Source: Cherax quadricarinatus
Taxonomy: Eukaryota; Arthropoda; Malacostraca; Decapoda; Parastacidae
DNA: 64,000 nucleotides
NCBI RefSeq assembly: GCF_038502225.1
Contig: NW_027196491.1
Coordinates: forward strand, 25,278 to 89,277
Direction: 5' to 3'
The notes under the pieces were generated by a model that made no database searches, was not told where the DNA came from, and was given only the letters and a program-made list of their open reading frames with translations. Numbering within the stretch: position 1 is the stretch's first letter; each line of letters starts with the position of its first letter. Below, in pieces: positions 31,018-42,227 of this stretch. The translations under genes were made by a program, and so were the position numbers.

Positions 31018-32525
31018 AACCTACCACCTCTTACCTTCCTCTTACCTTCCTCTTACCTTCTTCTTACCTTCCTCTTACCTTCCTCTTACCTTCCTCTTAC
31101 CTTCCTCTTACCTTCCTCTTACCTTCCTCTTACCTTCTTACATTTTCACCTTCTTATATTCCTCTTATCTCCTTCCCTTTTTCTTACCTTCTTCTCTTCT
31201 TCTTCCCTTTTTCTTACTTTCTTCTTCCCTTATCTTCTTTATACCTTCTTCTTCTCTTCTTACCTTCTTCATACCATCTTCTTCCTTTATCTTCTTCCCT
31301 TATCTTCTTTATACCTTCTTCTCTTCTTCTTACCTTCTTCGTTCCTTCTTCCCTTTTTACCTTCTTCATACCATCTTCTTCCTTTATCTTCTTCCCTTCT
31401 TATTTTCTTCCCGTCTTCTTACCTTCTTCTTTTCCTCTTTCCTTCTTCTTACTTTCTTCTTCCCTTCTTACCTTCATCTTGCCTTGTTCTTCCCTTCTTA
31501 CTTTCTTCTTACCATCTTCCCTTCCTCTTCCCTTCATCTTACCTTCTTCCCTTTTTCTTACCTTCTTCCCTTCCTCTTCATTTAATCTTACATTGTTCTT
31601 CCCATCTGCATACCTTCTTCTTACCTTCTTCTTCCCTTCTTACCTTCTTCCCTTCTCACCTTTTTCCCTTCTTCATACCATCTTTTTCCCTCCTTCTTAC
31701 CTTCTTCCCTTCTTCATACACATCTTCTTCCCTTCTTCTTACCTTCTTCCCTTCTTCATACACATCTTCTTCCCTTCTTCTTACCTTCTTCCCTTCTTCA
31801 TGCACATCTTCTTCCCTTCTTCATGCACATCTTCTTCCCTTCTTCTTACCTTCTTCCCTTCTTCTCACCTTCTTCCCTTCTTATTACCATCTTCTTCCCT
31901 TCTTCTTACCTTCTTCCCTTCTTCTTACCTTCTTCCCTTCTTCTCACCTTCTTCCCTTCTTCTTACCATCTTCTTCCCTTCTTCTTACCATCTTCTTCCC
32001 TTCTTCTTCCCTTCTTCTTACCATCTTCTTACCATCTTCTTACCATCTTCTTCCCTTCTTCTTCCCTTCTTCTTCCCTTCTTCTTACCATCTTCTTACCA
32101 TCTTCTCCCCTTCTTCTTACCTTCCTCTCCGGTTTTTACCTTCTTCTTCCCTTCTTCTTACCTTCTTCCCTTCTTCTTACCTTCTTCCCTTCTTCTTACC
32201 ATCTTCTTCCCTTCTTCTTCCCTTCTTCTTACCATCTTCTTACCATCTTCTTCCCTTCTTCTTACCATCTTCTTACCATCTTCTTACCATCTTCTTACCA
32301 TCTTCTTACCATCTTCTTACCATCTTCTTACCATCTTCTTACCATCTTCTCCCCTTCTTCTTACCATCTTCTTACCATCTTCTTACCATCTTCTTACCAT
32401 CTTCTTACCATCTTCTTACCATCTTCTTACCATCTTCTTACCATCTTCTTACCATCTTCTTACCATCTTCTTACCATCTTCTTACCATCTTCTTACCATC
32501 TTCTCCCCTTCTTCTTACCTTCTCA
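31018..32525. repeat. Polypyrimidine satellite (CTTCTTACC-based)
   Basis: About 1.5 kb almost pure pyrimidine on the plus strand, built from an 11-bp CTTACCTTCCT unit at the left, irregular CTTCTTCCC in the middle, and an 11-bp CTTCTTACCAT array at 32230-32500. Plus-strand Leu/Pro/Ser/Phe-rich frames up to 575 codons are repeat phases. Confidence 0.95.
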
Positions 32526-32605
32526 TCAAACATGTTTTCCATAATTATTTCCCACTACACAATAACTTCTACATTACATTACTCTACCAATTGACACTTC
32601 TCGGT

Positions 32606-35132
32606 TACCTGTGACGTCACACTACCTGTTGATATCTGTCCTACCCGTCACGTCACTCATACCTCTCCTACCCGTCACGTCACTCATACCTCTCCTACCC
32701 GTCACGTCACTCATACCTCTCCTACCCGTCACGTCACTCATACCTCTCCTACCCGTCACGTCACTCATACCTCTCCTACCCGTCACGTCACTCATACCTC
32801 TCTTACCCGTCACGTCACTCATACCTCTCCTACCCGTCACGTCACTCATAGCTGGCCTACCCGTCACGTCACTCATACCTCTCCTACCCGTCACGTCACT
32901 CATACCTCTCCTACCCGTCACGTCACTCAAACCTGACGTACCTGTCACGTTACTCATACCTGTCCTGTCACGGCATTCATACCTGTCCTGCCTGTCACGT
33001 AACTCATACCTGTCCTACCCGTAACGTCCTTCATTCCTGACGTACTTGTCACGTCACTCATACATGTCCTACCGGTTACGTCCCTCAAACCTGTCCTACC
33101 TGTCACGTCACTCATACCTGTCCTAACCGTAACGTCACTCATACCTGTCCTACTCATCACGTCACTCATACCTGTCCTACCGGTTACGTCCCTCATACCT
33201 GTCCTACCTGTCACGTCATTCATGCTTGTCCTGCCTGTCCTACCCATAACGTCACTCATACCTGACGTATCTGTCACGTCACTCATACCTGACGTACCTG
33301 TCACGTCACTCATACTTGTCCTACCCGTAACGTCACTCATACCTGTCCTACCTGTCAGGTCATTCATACCTGTCCTGCCTGTCACGTCACTCATACCTAT
33401 TCTTCCCGTCACGTCACTCATACCTGTCCTACTCATCACGTCACTCATACCTGTCCTACCCGTCACGTCACTCATACCTGTCCTAATCACGTCACTCATA
33501 CCTGTCCTACCCGTCACGTCACTCATACCTGTCCTACCCGTCACGTCACTCATACCTGTCCTACCCGTCACGTCACTCATACCTGTCCTACCCGTCACGT
33601 CACTCATACCTGTCCTAACCGTCACGTCACTCATACCTGTCCTAACCGTCACGTCACTCATACCTGTCCTAACCGTCACGTCACTCATACCTGTCCTACC
33701 CGTCACGTCACTCATACCTGTCCTAACCGTCACGTCACTCATACCTGTCCTACCCGTCACGTCACTCATACCTGTCCTACCCGTCACGTCACTCATACCT
33801 GTCCTACTCATCACGTCACTCATACCTGTCCTACCCGTCACGTCACTCATACCTGTCCTAACCGTCACGTCACTCATACCTGTCCTACCCGTCACGTCAC
33901 TCATACCTGTCCTACCCGTCACGTCACTCATACCTGTCCTAACCGTCACGTCACTCATACCTGTCCTACCCGTCACGTCACTCATACCTGTCCTAACCGT
34001 CACGTCACTCATACCTGTCCTACCCGTCACGTCACTCATACCTGTCCTACCCGTCACGTCACTCATACCTGTCCTACCCGTCACGTCACTCATACCTGTC
34101 CTACCCGTCACGTCACTCATACCTGTTATAATCACGTCACTCATACCTGTCCTACCCGTCACGTCACTCATACCTGTCCTACCCGTCACGTCACTCATAC
34201 CTGTCCTACCCGTCACGTCACTCATACCTGTCCTAACCGTCACGTCACTCATACCTGTCCTAACCGTCACGTCACTCATACCTGTCCTAACCGTCACGTC
34301 ACTCATACCTGTCCTACCCGTCACGTCACTCATACCTGTCCTACCCGTCACGTCACTCATACCTGTCCTACTCATCACGTCACTCATACCTGTCCTACCC
34401 GTCACGTCACTCATACCTGTCCTACTCATCACGTCACTCATACCTGTCCTACCCGTCACGTCACTCATACCTGTCCTACCCGTCACGTCACTCATACCTG
34501 TCCTACTCATCACGTCACTCATACCTGTCCTACCCGTCACGTCACTCATACCTGTCCTACCCGTCACGTCACTCATACCTGTCCTAACCGTAACGTCACT
34601 CATACCTGTCCTACCCGTCACTCATACCTGTCCACGTCACTCATACCTGTCCTACCCGTAACGTCACTCATACCTGTCCTACCGTCACGTCACTCATACC
34701 TGTCCTACTCGTCACGTCACTCATACCTGTCCTACCATCACGTCACTCATACCTGTCACGTCACTCATACCTGTCACATCACTCATACCTGTCCTACCTG
34801 TCACGTCACTCATACCTGTCCTACCGGTTACGTCACTCATACCTGTCCTACCGGTTACGTCCCTCATACCTGTCCTTCCTGTCCTACTCATCACGTCACT
34901 CATACCTGTCCTACCCGTCACGTCACTCATACCTGTCCTACTCATCACGTCACTCATACCTGTCCTAACCGTAACGTCACTCATACCTGTCCTACTCATC
35001 ACGTCACTCATACCTGTCCTAACCGTAACGTCACTCATACCTGTCCTACTCATCACGTCACTCATACCTGTCCTACTCATCACGTCACTCATACCTGTCC
35101 TACTCATCACGTCACTCATACCTGTCCTACCC
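32606..35132. repeat. 27-bp minisatellite with CRE-like octamer
   Basis: About 92 copies of CCTGTCCTACCCGTCACGTC ACTCATA. The first eleven or so have CTCTCC for CTGTCC. Each unit holds TCACGTCA, one base from the palindromic CRE TGACGTCA, which itself occurs at 32612-32619. The unit is nine codons long and stop-free in several phases, so frames of 479 (plus) and 555 (minus, TGMSDVTGR repeat) codons arise; I do not regard them as genes. Confidence 0.95.
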
Positions 35133-36030
35133 AGGGAGAGACGGTGTCTCTCCCTGCTCTCCTCTCCTTCCAATAACCAAGTTGGTTGGTAAACGTGAAT
35201 AAAGAGAATTCTGTGTTGTGTAGTAATCACGTTTGAATATTAGTAGGGAATTTCACATTGAGACTTATCTTCTGATTATACCTCAGTAAAACTACTACAG
35301 CTACCATCAATAAAACTAAAAGTGCCAATTCTACTGCAACTTCTAATACAAAAAATGCTTTTAATTTTACTAATTTTTCATCTACTTATACAAATACTTT
35401 AAAATTCCACTACTGCAACAAATATTACTAATATTGTTTCTCTACTAAAACTCATATACACTAATTATCATGTTGCACACATACACGTACATTTGTTGCT
35501 GGGAAATCAGATATGTACCTTGACTTCCCCGAAACAAGTGTATTAAGCAATTTTACTTACCAGCAACAACTGTACAAGTAATCTGGCAAATTAATAGCAG
35601 CTTTACAAGATAACTGGCCAGCTGATAACAACTCAACAAGTAACATCATCCTTGGTGCTAGGTATTCTGTCTCTTAGCTAATATACTGGAGGGTGAGGCG
35701 TAGCTGCTTGGAGATGAGATCACAGATGAACGGGACCCACTAGTGGAAGGTCATGCTTAACCATTGTTAGCAATAATGTTGCTGAAAATGTTCCTTGTAC
35801 CAAGACACCGTGGCGTAACAATGTCAGACAGGTATCATATTGCAAATGATCCTGTATACCATTTTTAATATGATACCATATGTTCCATATGGTACAATAT
35901 ATATACCATTTGCAATATGTAACATTTTGTATAATCTGACTTTCTAATAATAACTATACAAACGATATGATCAATTAATCTGACCACTTAACAAATGTAC
36001 AAGATAAAGAAAGAAATGCAGTATCACGCG
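35133..36030. other. No gene; degenerate tandem in the right half
   Basis: From about 35560 to 36370 motifs such as ACAACTGTACAAGTAATCTG recur irregularly at roughly 30-50 bp, suggesting an old decayed array. Confidence 0.5.
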
Positions 36031-36120
36031 ATCCTTTAATTACGACATTTCGCCCATACAGTGGCTTTACCAAGCCACGAACTGTGTTGGTGAAACGTTG
36101 TCAATAAAGGATGGTATTAT
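36030..36120. ncRNA. Degenerate inverted hammerhead pair
   Basis: Minus-strand half (GAAAU rc at 36048-36051, core UUGGUAA) and plus-strand half (GAAACGUUGUC at 36092-36102) are close inverted copies, a compressed version of the PLE palindromes. Cores are mutated. Confidence 0.45.
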
Positions 36121-36365
36121 ACCTATTTGTGTCTTTATTGATCGTGTCTATATTTTATACCATTTCTCTTCAGCTGTGCAACTCATCAAGCCCCTAACAA
36201 TGACTGTACAAGTAATATGATCGGCTAACAACATCTGTGTAAGTACTCTGACCATTTAACGACAACACTACAAGCAATATGATTACTTAAAGACAACTAA
36301 ACATAGAATTAGGTTCCCCAACAACAACTGTATAAGCAATCTGATCACTCTTTGACAAACAACGC
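36121..36365. repeat. Decayed tandem repeat, continued
   Basis: ACAACTGTATAAGCAATCTG-type motifs, no gene. Confidence 0.45.
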
Positions 36366-36560
36366 ATGAAAATATCAGACACAATTACTCCCAACAGCGT
36401 GCATAGTTGAGAAAGTTGTATCAAGCAAATCCATGGTCGACAGGAATATAATTGAATCTTGTTTCACAAAAAGCAGTTTTGAAAATAATATGAATAATTC
36501 CTTTGGTTTGTATAAATTAGATCCATTTATAATTAATAGAATTTGGGAAAAATTTAATAA
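36366..36560 (+). pseudogene. PLE GIY-YIG endonuclease, extreme C-terminus (second lineage)
   Basis: An open frame reads CIVEKVVSSKSMVDRNIIES and then NMNNSFGLYKLDPFIINRIW. I recognise this 'R-x-IIES ... N-x-S-x-GLY-x-LDPFI' pattern as the end of a Penelope-like endonuclease different from the one at 2.9 and 11.9 kb. Only about 60 residues remain, cut off at the LINE-B 5' side. The assignment rests on memory of the family pattern. Confidence 0.55.
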
Positions 36561-36623
36561 TACATTGGACAAATGTATTAAACCAATGAGGACGTTAGTG
36601 TACTCTCCTTGGACTGAACCAAG
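36561..36623 (+). other. LINE-B 5' boundary/leader
   Basis: Short leader between the PLE remnant and the ORF1 start; the exact 5' end of the LINE is not visible. Confidence 0.4.
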
Positions 36624-37448
36624 ATGCCCTCCATCGAGCAAGTTTACCAGCAGCTTAAGGAAGAATTGAGGGTAGCGAAGATGGAGATACGGCGATTGAC
36701 TGAGGAAAACAAGAGGATTCGTAGTAGTCCTCCTGTTTTGAGTCCTCAGGTCAAGAAGGGAACCTGGACAGTGGCTGGACAGCATGGAACGAAGTTGATG
36801 ATCAAGAAGACGAATGGAAAGGTAGAAACGATGAAGAAAGAGACTGCTGTGGAAACTGTTGTGGAAACATCTAATGCATTCTCCGTGCTACCCGACGAAT
36901 GTGAGTCGACTACTGGGAACGTCACGACGAACAACACCAAGGTAGGTAATAATATTGTTGTTGTTAGGGATAGCCAGGTTAGGTACATGGATAGGACTTT
37001 TTGCTTGAAGGACAGGAGTAGGAGACAGAGGGTTTACTTTCCTGGGGCTGGGATGGAGGATATTCTTAGCCGGCTTGACAGCATCATGAACGGTAATGGG
37101 ATCAATCCTATTATCTGCCTCAGTGCTGGAGGCAATGATGTAGGCAAGCGTAGAAGTGAGGATTTAGTTAGAAGGTTCAGGACAACAATAGACATAAGAA
37201 GAAGGGGGGCGCCATGTTATATGTGGAATTTTGCCAATAAGGGGTGTTGGAAATGAATGGTTGTCTAGAGCAATTGGTATTGTTGGCTGGATAAACACTG
37301 TAAGGATAATGCAGTACCATTCATTGACAACTAGGACAACTTCTATGGCCGAAATGACATGTATGCCAAGGATGGGGTTCACTTATCCAGGGCAGGTGTG
37401 AGTTTTCTTGCTAGCTCAGTTGAGGGGGTTGTTAGGACTTTAAACTAG
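36624..37448 (+). pseudogene. CR1-type LINE-B ORF1: coiled coil plus SGNH-esterase-like domain
   Basis: Residues 1-35 (IEQVYQQLKEELRVAKMEIR) are heptad-like. From residue 110 comes VVVRDSQVRYMDRTF, the GDSQ nucleophile block with Gly replaced by Arg, then PGAGMEDI and CLSAGGNDVG (block III). A frameshift near 37205 moves the frame; beyond it NEWLSRAIGI and KDGVHLSRAG (the D-x-x-H block) follow to the stop at 37446-37448, with one more in-frame TAG near 37336. Esterase-like ORF1 proteins are known in CR1/L2 LINEs and are thought to act in the ribonucleoprotein or at membranes. The start ATG at 36624 begins the coiled coil. Confidence 0.8.
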
Positions 37449-37549
37449 GGTTAGTTAGAGGTATGGGTTTAGAAATGATAAACAATGAGTAAGGATACAT
37501 TGACTTATGCTCTGATATTAAGAACCTTAATAGTAACTGTCATGGAGTA

Positions 37550-38790
37550 ACTCTGGGTAATGATAATTTCAGAAATTGTATAAAAACAAAGGTGAAGGGG
37601 AAAAATGTGCAGAAGAAAAAAAACATATGATGGCATTTTATGCTAACAGTCGAAGTGCAAGAAATAAGATTAATGAACTACGTTTGGTAGCATGTGCTGG
37701 GAACTTTAACATCAATGCATTAACTGAAACTTTGCATGATTTAAAGAGTCGGGATATGATTGCTGAGTGTAGTATTCAAGGGTTTAAGTTGTTCCATGTG
37801 AATGGATGTAATGGGAAGGGGGAGTAGTTGCATTATATGTTCGAGAAAATATTAATTGTTGCATAAAAACAGGTATAAAAGTAAATGGAACATTAACAGA
37901 ATCTGTTTGGGTAGAGTTTGTAGGTCAAGAAAAACTAATTCTAGGCGTAATCTACCGACCTCCTGGCTTGGATCACGATAGAGGGAAACTTCTTTGGGAC
38001 GAAATTGTTAAGGCTTCTAGACACAATAACATAGTGATAGTAGGGGATTTTAACTTTAGTCAAATTGACTGGAATTCTTTGACCGGTAATCTGGAGTCCA
38101 GTGACTTTATGGAAACAGTCCAGGACTGTTTTCTAAAGCAGTGTGTAACAGAGCCGACCAGGTGTAATAATTTTCTAGACGTAGTCTTATCAAATAAGGA
38201 AACACTCGTAAATAATCTGGTGATCACTGAAGAGCTTGGAGCAAGTGATCACAAATCCATCACCTTTAGCATTAACTGGGAATACAAGAATAATGATAAT
38301 ACGGTAAAAATCCCTGATTTTCGTTCTGCCGATTATAGTGGACTTAGGGAACACCTGTCAAATCTCGATTGGGGTTATCTAGCTAATAATTTTATTGACG
38401 ATGATCATACTTATGATTACGAAGGTATCTCCATTTATGATTTTTTTCTTAATAATGTACACCGTGCTCAGAGTATATACATTCCCCAGAGCGAAATTAG
38501 GTCTAATAATAACGATCCCAAATGGGTTAACAGGAGGCTGAAGCATCTATTAGGGGAGAAAAGGGGAATTTATAGGCGCATCAAAAGAGGAGAGGTTAAC
38601 CTTACTGACCAATATGCTCAGCTTAAAAGAGAAGTAAAAAAGGGGGTTAGAAAGGCTAAACGTGACTATGAAATTAGAGTTGCTAATGAATCAAAGACCA
38701 ATCTAAAGGGCTTCTTTCAAGTGTATAGGACGAAGGTGAAGGAAAACGTAGGACCTCTGAAAATTGGGAATGTGTTAATTACTTAATGAC
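37550..38790 (+). pseudogene. LINE-B ORF2 N-terminus: APE endonuclease and linker
   Basis: Starts near FYANSRSARNKINELRL (37630), NALTETLHDLKS, then after a frameshift at about 37823 resumes GVIYRPPG, IVGDFNFSQIDWNSL, EPTRCNNFLDVVLSN and GASDHKSITFSI, the successive APE-nuclease blocks including the SDH catalytic triplet. The long frame from 37968 ends at a TAA at 38784, where homologous reading continues in another phase. Separated by about 100-180 bp from ORF1. Confidence 0.88.
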
Positions 38791-40380
38791 TATTTTTTGC
38801 CAGTTTTTACACAGGAAGATGTAAATGAGATTCCAGAAATTAACAATTATTCAGTCCCTGATGAATTCAAATTAACTAATATTACTGTCACGAGGGACAT
38901 GGTTATCAAACAGATAGACAAACTGGAGCAAAATAAGTCCCCGGGACCCTATGAGTTGTTTTCCAGGGTACTTAAGGAATGCAAGATGGAGCTTAGTCAG
39001 CCAATAACGAGTGTATTCAATGCGTCCATCCTTACCGGTGTTGTGCCAGAGTTGTGGAAGATGGCTAATGTGGTTCATATATTCAAATCAGGGGATAAGT
39101 CCACTCCTTCAAATTACCGTCCAGTAAGCCTGACATCTATAGTGGGCAAGTTATTAGAATCAATTATAGCTGACATTATTAGAAGTCACTTTGAAGAATC
39201 TAATTTGATTAATGAATCTCAGCATGGGTTCATGAGAGGTCGTTCCTGCCTGACAAATTTACTGACGTTCTTCAATATAGCATTTGAGGCAGTTGATAGT
39301 GATAAAGAATATGATATTGTTTATTTGGATTTTAGTAAAGCCTTCGATAGAGCACCTCACAAGAGACTCTTAAGAAAAGTGGCAGCTCATGGTATAGGAA
39401 GTAAAGTTCTGAATGGGGATTAGTCACTAGTGGCATTCCACAAGGATCAGTTTTAGGCCCCCTCTTGTTCATAATTTACATTAATGACCTTGATGAAGGG
39501 ATTACGAGTGATATGATTAAATTTGCTGATGATACAAAGATAGGCCGTATAATCAATTCTGAGGAGGATAGCAATGAACTTCAGGAGGATTTGGACAAAT
39601 TAATGTCTTGGTCTGAAAAATGGCAGATGAAGTTCAATGTGGATAAGTGTAAGGTACTAGTCCTTGGTAATGAAAATAACCCTCGAAGCTTTAAACTAGG
39701 TGAAGTAGAGCTTGATCATACAGAATGTGATAAAGACTTGGGAGTCATGGTAAGCAGAAATCTAAAGCCAAGACAGCAGTGCCTTAGCGTGCGCAACAAG
39801 GCTAACAGATTACTAGGATTTATCTCTAGAAGTATAAGTAACAAGTCCAAAAGTTATTTAACAGCTCTATACCTCACTAGTGAGACCTCATTTAGATTAT
39901 GCCGTTCAGTTTTGGTCTCCTTACTACAGGATGGATATAGACTCATTGGAGAACATATAGAGAAGAATGCTAAAATTATTTACTGTGTAAGAAATCTCCC
40001 ATATGAAGATAGACTTAAAGCCTTAAATCTCCACTCTCTGGAGAGACGTAGAATGAGGGGAGATATTGAAGTGTATAAGTGGATGACGGGTATAAACAAA
40101 GGAGATATTAATGAAGTACTGAGGATTTCGAACCAGGTAAGAACCAGAAATAATGGATTTAAGTTGGAAAAATTTAGATTTAGAAAGGACATCGGTAAGT
40201 ACTGACTTTCTAACAGAGTTGTGGATGTGTGGAACAATCTTCCCAGTAGGGTGATCGAGGCTAGGACCTTGGGTGGCTTTAAAACAAAGACTGGACAAAT
40301 ATATGAGTGGGAGGGGCTGGGTCTGATTGGTGTTATTGGGTACTGGAGCAAATTGTTGGGTAGCTTTGGGTAGAGGTCGT
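38791..40380 (+). pseudogene. LINE-B ORF2: reverse transcriptase and C-terminus
   Basis: EQNKSPGPYELFSRVLKE, ANVVHIFKSGDKSTPSNYRP, FMRGRSCLTNLLTF and YLDFSKAFDRAPHKRLL are followed by a deletion with frameshift at about 39415 that removes the segment before VTSGIPQGSVLGPLLF. KFADDTKIGRI (FADD 39522-39533) is intact. Post-RT block NLHSLERRRMRGDIEVYKW, stop at 40202, then NRVVDVWNNLPSRVIEARTL in the same frame. The 3' UTR carries GGACCTGCCTTGCATGGGCC. Inactive but near complete. Confidence 0.88.
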
Positions 40381-40456
40381 TTTGACAAGGACCTGCCTTG
40401 CATGGGCCAGTAGGCCTTCTGCAGTGTTCCCCCAGTCTTATGTTCTTATGTTCTTG
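40381..40456 (+). other. LINE-B 3' UTR and (TTATGTTC)n tail
   Basis: AGTAGGCCTTCTGCAGTGTT then two units of TTATGTTCTTATGTTCTT, the terminus seen inverted at 3915 and 49096. Confidence 0.8.
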
Positions 40457-40740
40457 GGTAGAATTGTTTGTGTGATGCTGTGAAGGACCTGTCAAGTTGG
40501 GCCAGCGGGCTTGCTGCAGTCTCTTTCTTATGAGTAGCATGTCGTCGCGCATCAGGTGTTACTTTGTTGTGGGATGTGATGGTGAGGTGTGGTCTAGACC
40601 CTATATATGCCTTCCTTTGATGTACTACTTTCATTGTTCCTTGATAATGTGAGTAGTCACGAAAGCGCTTGGAATTTCACTGTTCTCTCACAGTGGCTGT
40701 TTTGTATATTCTGAAATCACCTGTTTACTGTGATCTTATT
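40457..40740 (+). mobile_element. PLE-type terminus with hammerhead
   Basis: Non-coding segment with GACCTGTCAAGTTGGGCCAG, a CTATATATGCC TATA-like run at 40600, and the HHR at 40630-40680. Abuts the LINE-B tail on the left and (TA)n on the right. Confidence 0.6.
40630..40680 (+). ncRNA. Hammerhead ribozyme, best-folding copy
   Basis: Stem I UUCC/GGAA (40637-40640 with 40671-40674), core UUGAUAA at 40641-40647, extra U at 40648, stem II GUGA/UCAC with GUAG tetraloop (40649-40660), GAAA at 40661-40664, self-complementary AGCGCU as stem III, cleavage predicted after U40670. U3 and A8 replace C3 and G8. A stem III of this kind would favour dimeric HHRs. Confidence 0.75.
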
Positions 40741-40902
<162 letters not shown>

Positions 40903-41287
40903 GCCGTGCCGAATAGGCAGAACTTGCGATCTTGGCTTAAATAGCAACGTTCATCTTGCCATATAGGACAAGTGAAAATTTGTGTATGCAATAATTTCGC
41001 CAAAATCATTCTGAACCTAACGACAAAAATATATTTCACTGTGTTTGTTTAGTATTAAATTAATGTAAACAAATCTAAAATATATTTAGTTGGATTAGGC
41101 TAAAATAAATTGTTCTTGTTATAATAAGGTTAGGTAAGTTTTCTAAGTTCCTTTTGGTGCAAAATTATAAATTTTTACATTAACATTAATGAAAAAAACA
41201 TATCTTTAAACGTATAAGAGAAAATTTTAGAAAGGACTTAATTTTAAATGAGTTCTTGCTAATTGACCAGTTTTACATATTCGGCAC

Positions 41288-41290
<3 letters not shown>
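40903..41290 (+). mobile_element. MITE-like TIR element, copy 3 (most complete)
   Basis: 388 bp, left end GCCGTGCCGAATAGGCAGAA, right end the inverse of GTCGTGCCGAATATGTAAAA. Both flanks are (TA)n. Defines the family for copies 1 and 2; no coding capacity. Confidence 0.8.

Positions 41291-41368
<78 letters not shown>
41291..41368. repeat. (TA)n microsatellite
   Basis: TA run on the right of the MITE. Confidence 0.95.
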
Positions 41369-41371
<3 letters not shown>

Positions 41372-41800
41372 AAGCCTGCAGAAGACTACAATGGTAACAG
41401 TTTAATGTTTGAATAATTATAAATAAGAATAGTTTAATTTCCTGCTCTGCTGGAGTAATAAAGCCACAAGCATTGTATTGTTAAAATCCAGACAAAAGTT
41501 TCTGTATTTCATATGACACACATTATGGGAAATGTTGTACCTATTATTAAACAATTTGTTTTGTTCCAAACGATCTCACCACAAACAATGCTTTTATTAT
41601 ATGGTGTAAAATGTGTGACCACTTGAAAAAAAAAACATTCGTATCTGTGTATTCCTGCATAATTTTGATGAATATTATGATTTTGGGGGGAAAATGAGGA
41701 CACTAAAAATATTGACGATTATGCTGAATGTTATACTAATTATAGCATAATTAAAAACAATGACGATTACATAATGAAATTTTTATGATGGTGCTTGTGA
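41369..41800. other. No recognisable gene
   Basis: AT-rich, apparently unique. Confidence 0.6.
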
Positions 41801-42227
41801 AGGTTAATTGTTGATAGTGTGAACTGATGGTGGTGAAGCAATGGTGGTGTGAGTTATAATGGTGTGGGGATGGTGATTATATTGTGCTGACAGTTGTGAG
41901 GTGTTAGTGTAGTGGTGATAGTGTGAAGGTGGTGAGGTGATAGTGGTATTGTGACGATAATGTAGATATGTGCTGTTGGTAGGTGTTGTTGACATGGTGG
42001 AAGTTGTGGTGATGGCGGAGAATGTGGTGGATGTGATGTAGTGATAGGTCTTGAGAGTGATTATATTGGTGATTGTGAAGGGTTGTGGTGGTTATTGTAG
42101 AGTGAGTGATAGTGCAGATTGTACAGTAAGTGATAGTGCAGATTGTAGAGTGAGTGATAGTGCAGATTGTTGAGTGAGTGATAGTGTAGAGATGGTGGTG
42201 AGTGCTGGTGTTCATGGCATGAGCGTT
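41801..42227. repeat. Degenerate GTGGTGAT repeat, left flank
   Basis: Irregular GTGATAGTG motifs, including three copies of GTGAGTGATAGTGCAGATTG near 42105-42180. Confidence 0.75.

Noticed and set aside
30817..32544. 575-codon Leu/Pro/Ser/Phe-rich frame
   Set aside because: Reading phase of the CTTCTTACC repeat; all phases of a pyrimidine tract lack stops.
32606..35132. CRISPR-like array of 27-bp repeats
   Set aside because: Units are contiguous with no unique spacers, and the context is eukaryotic.
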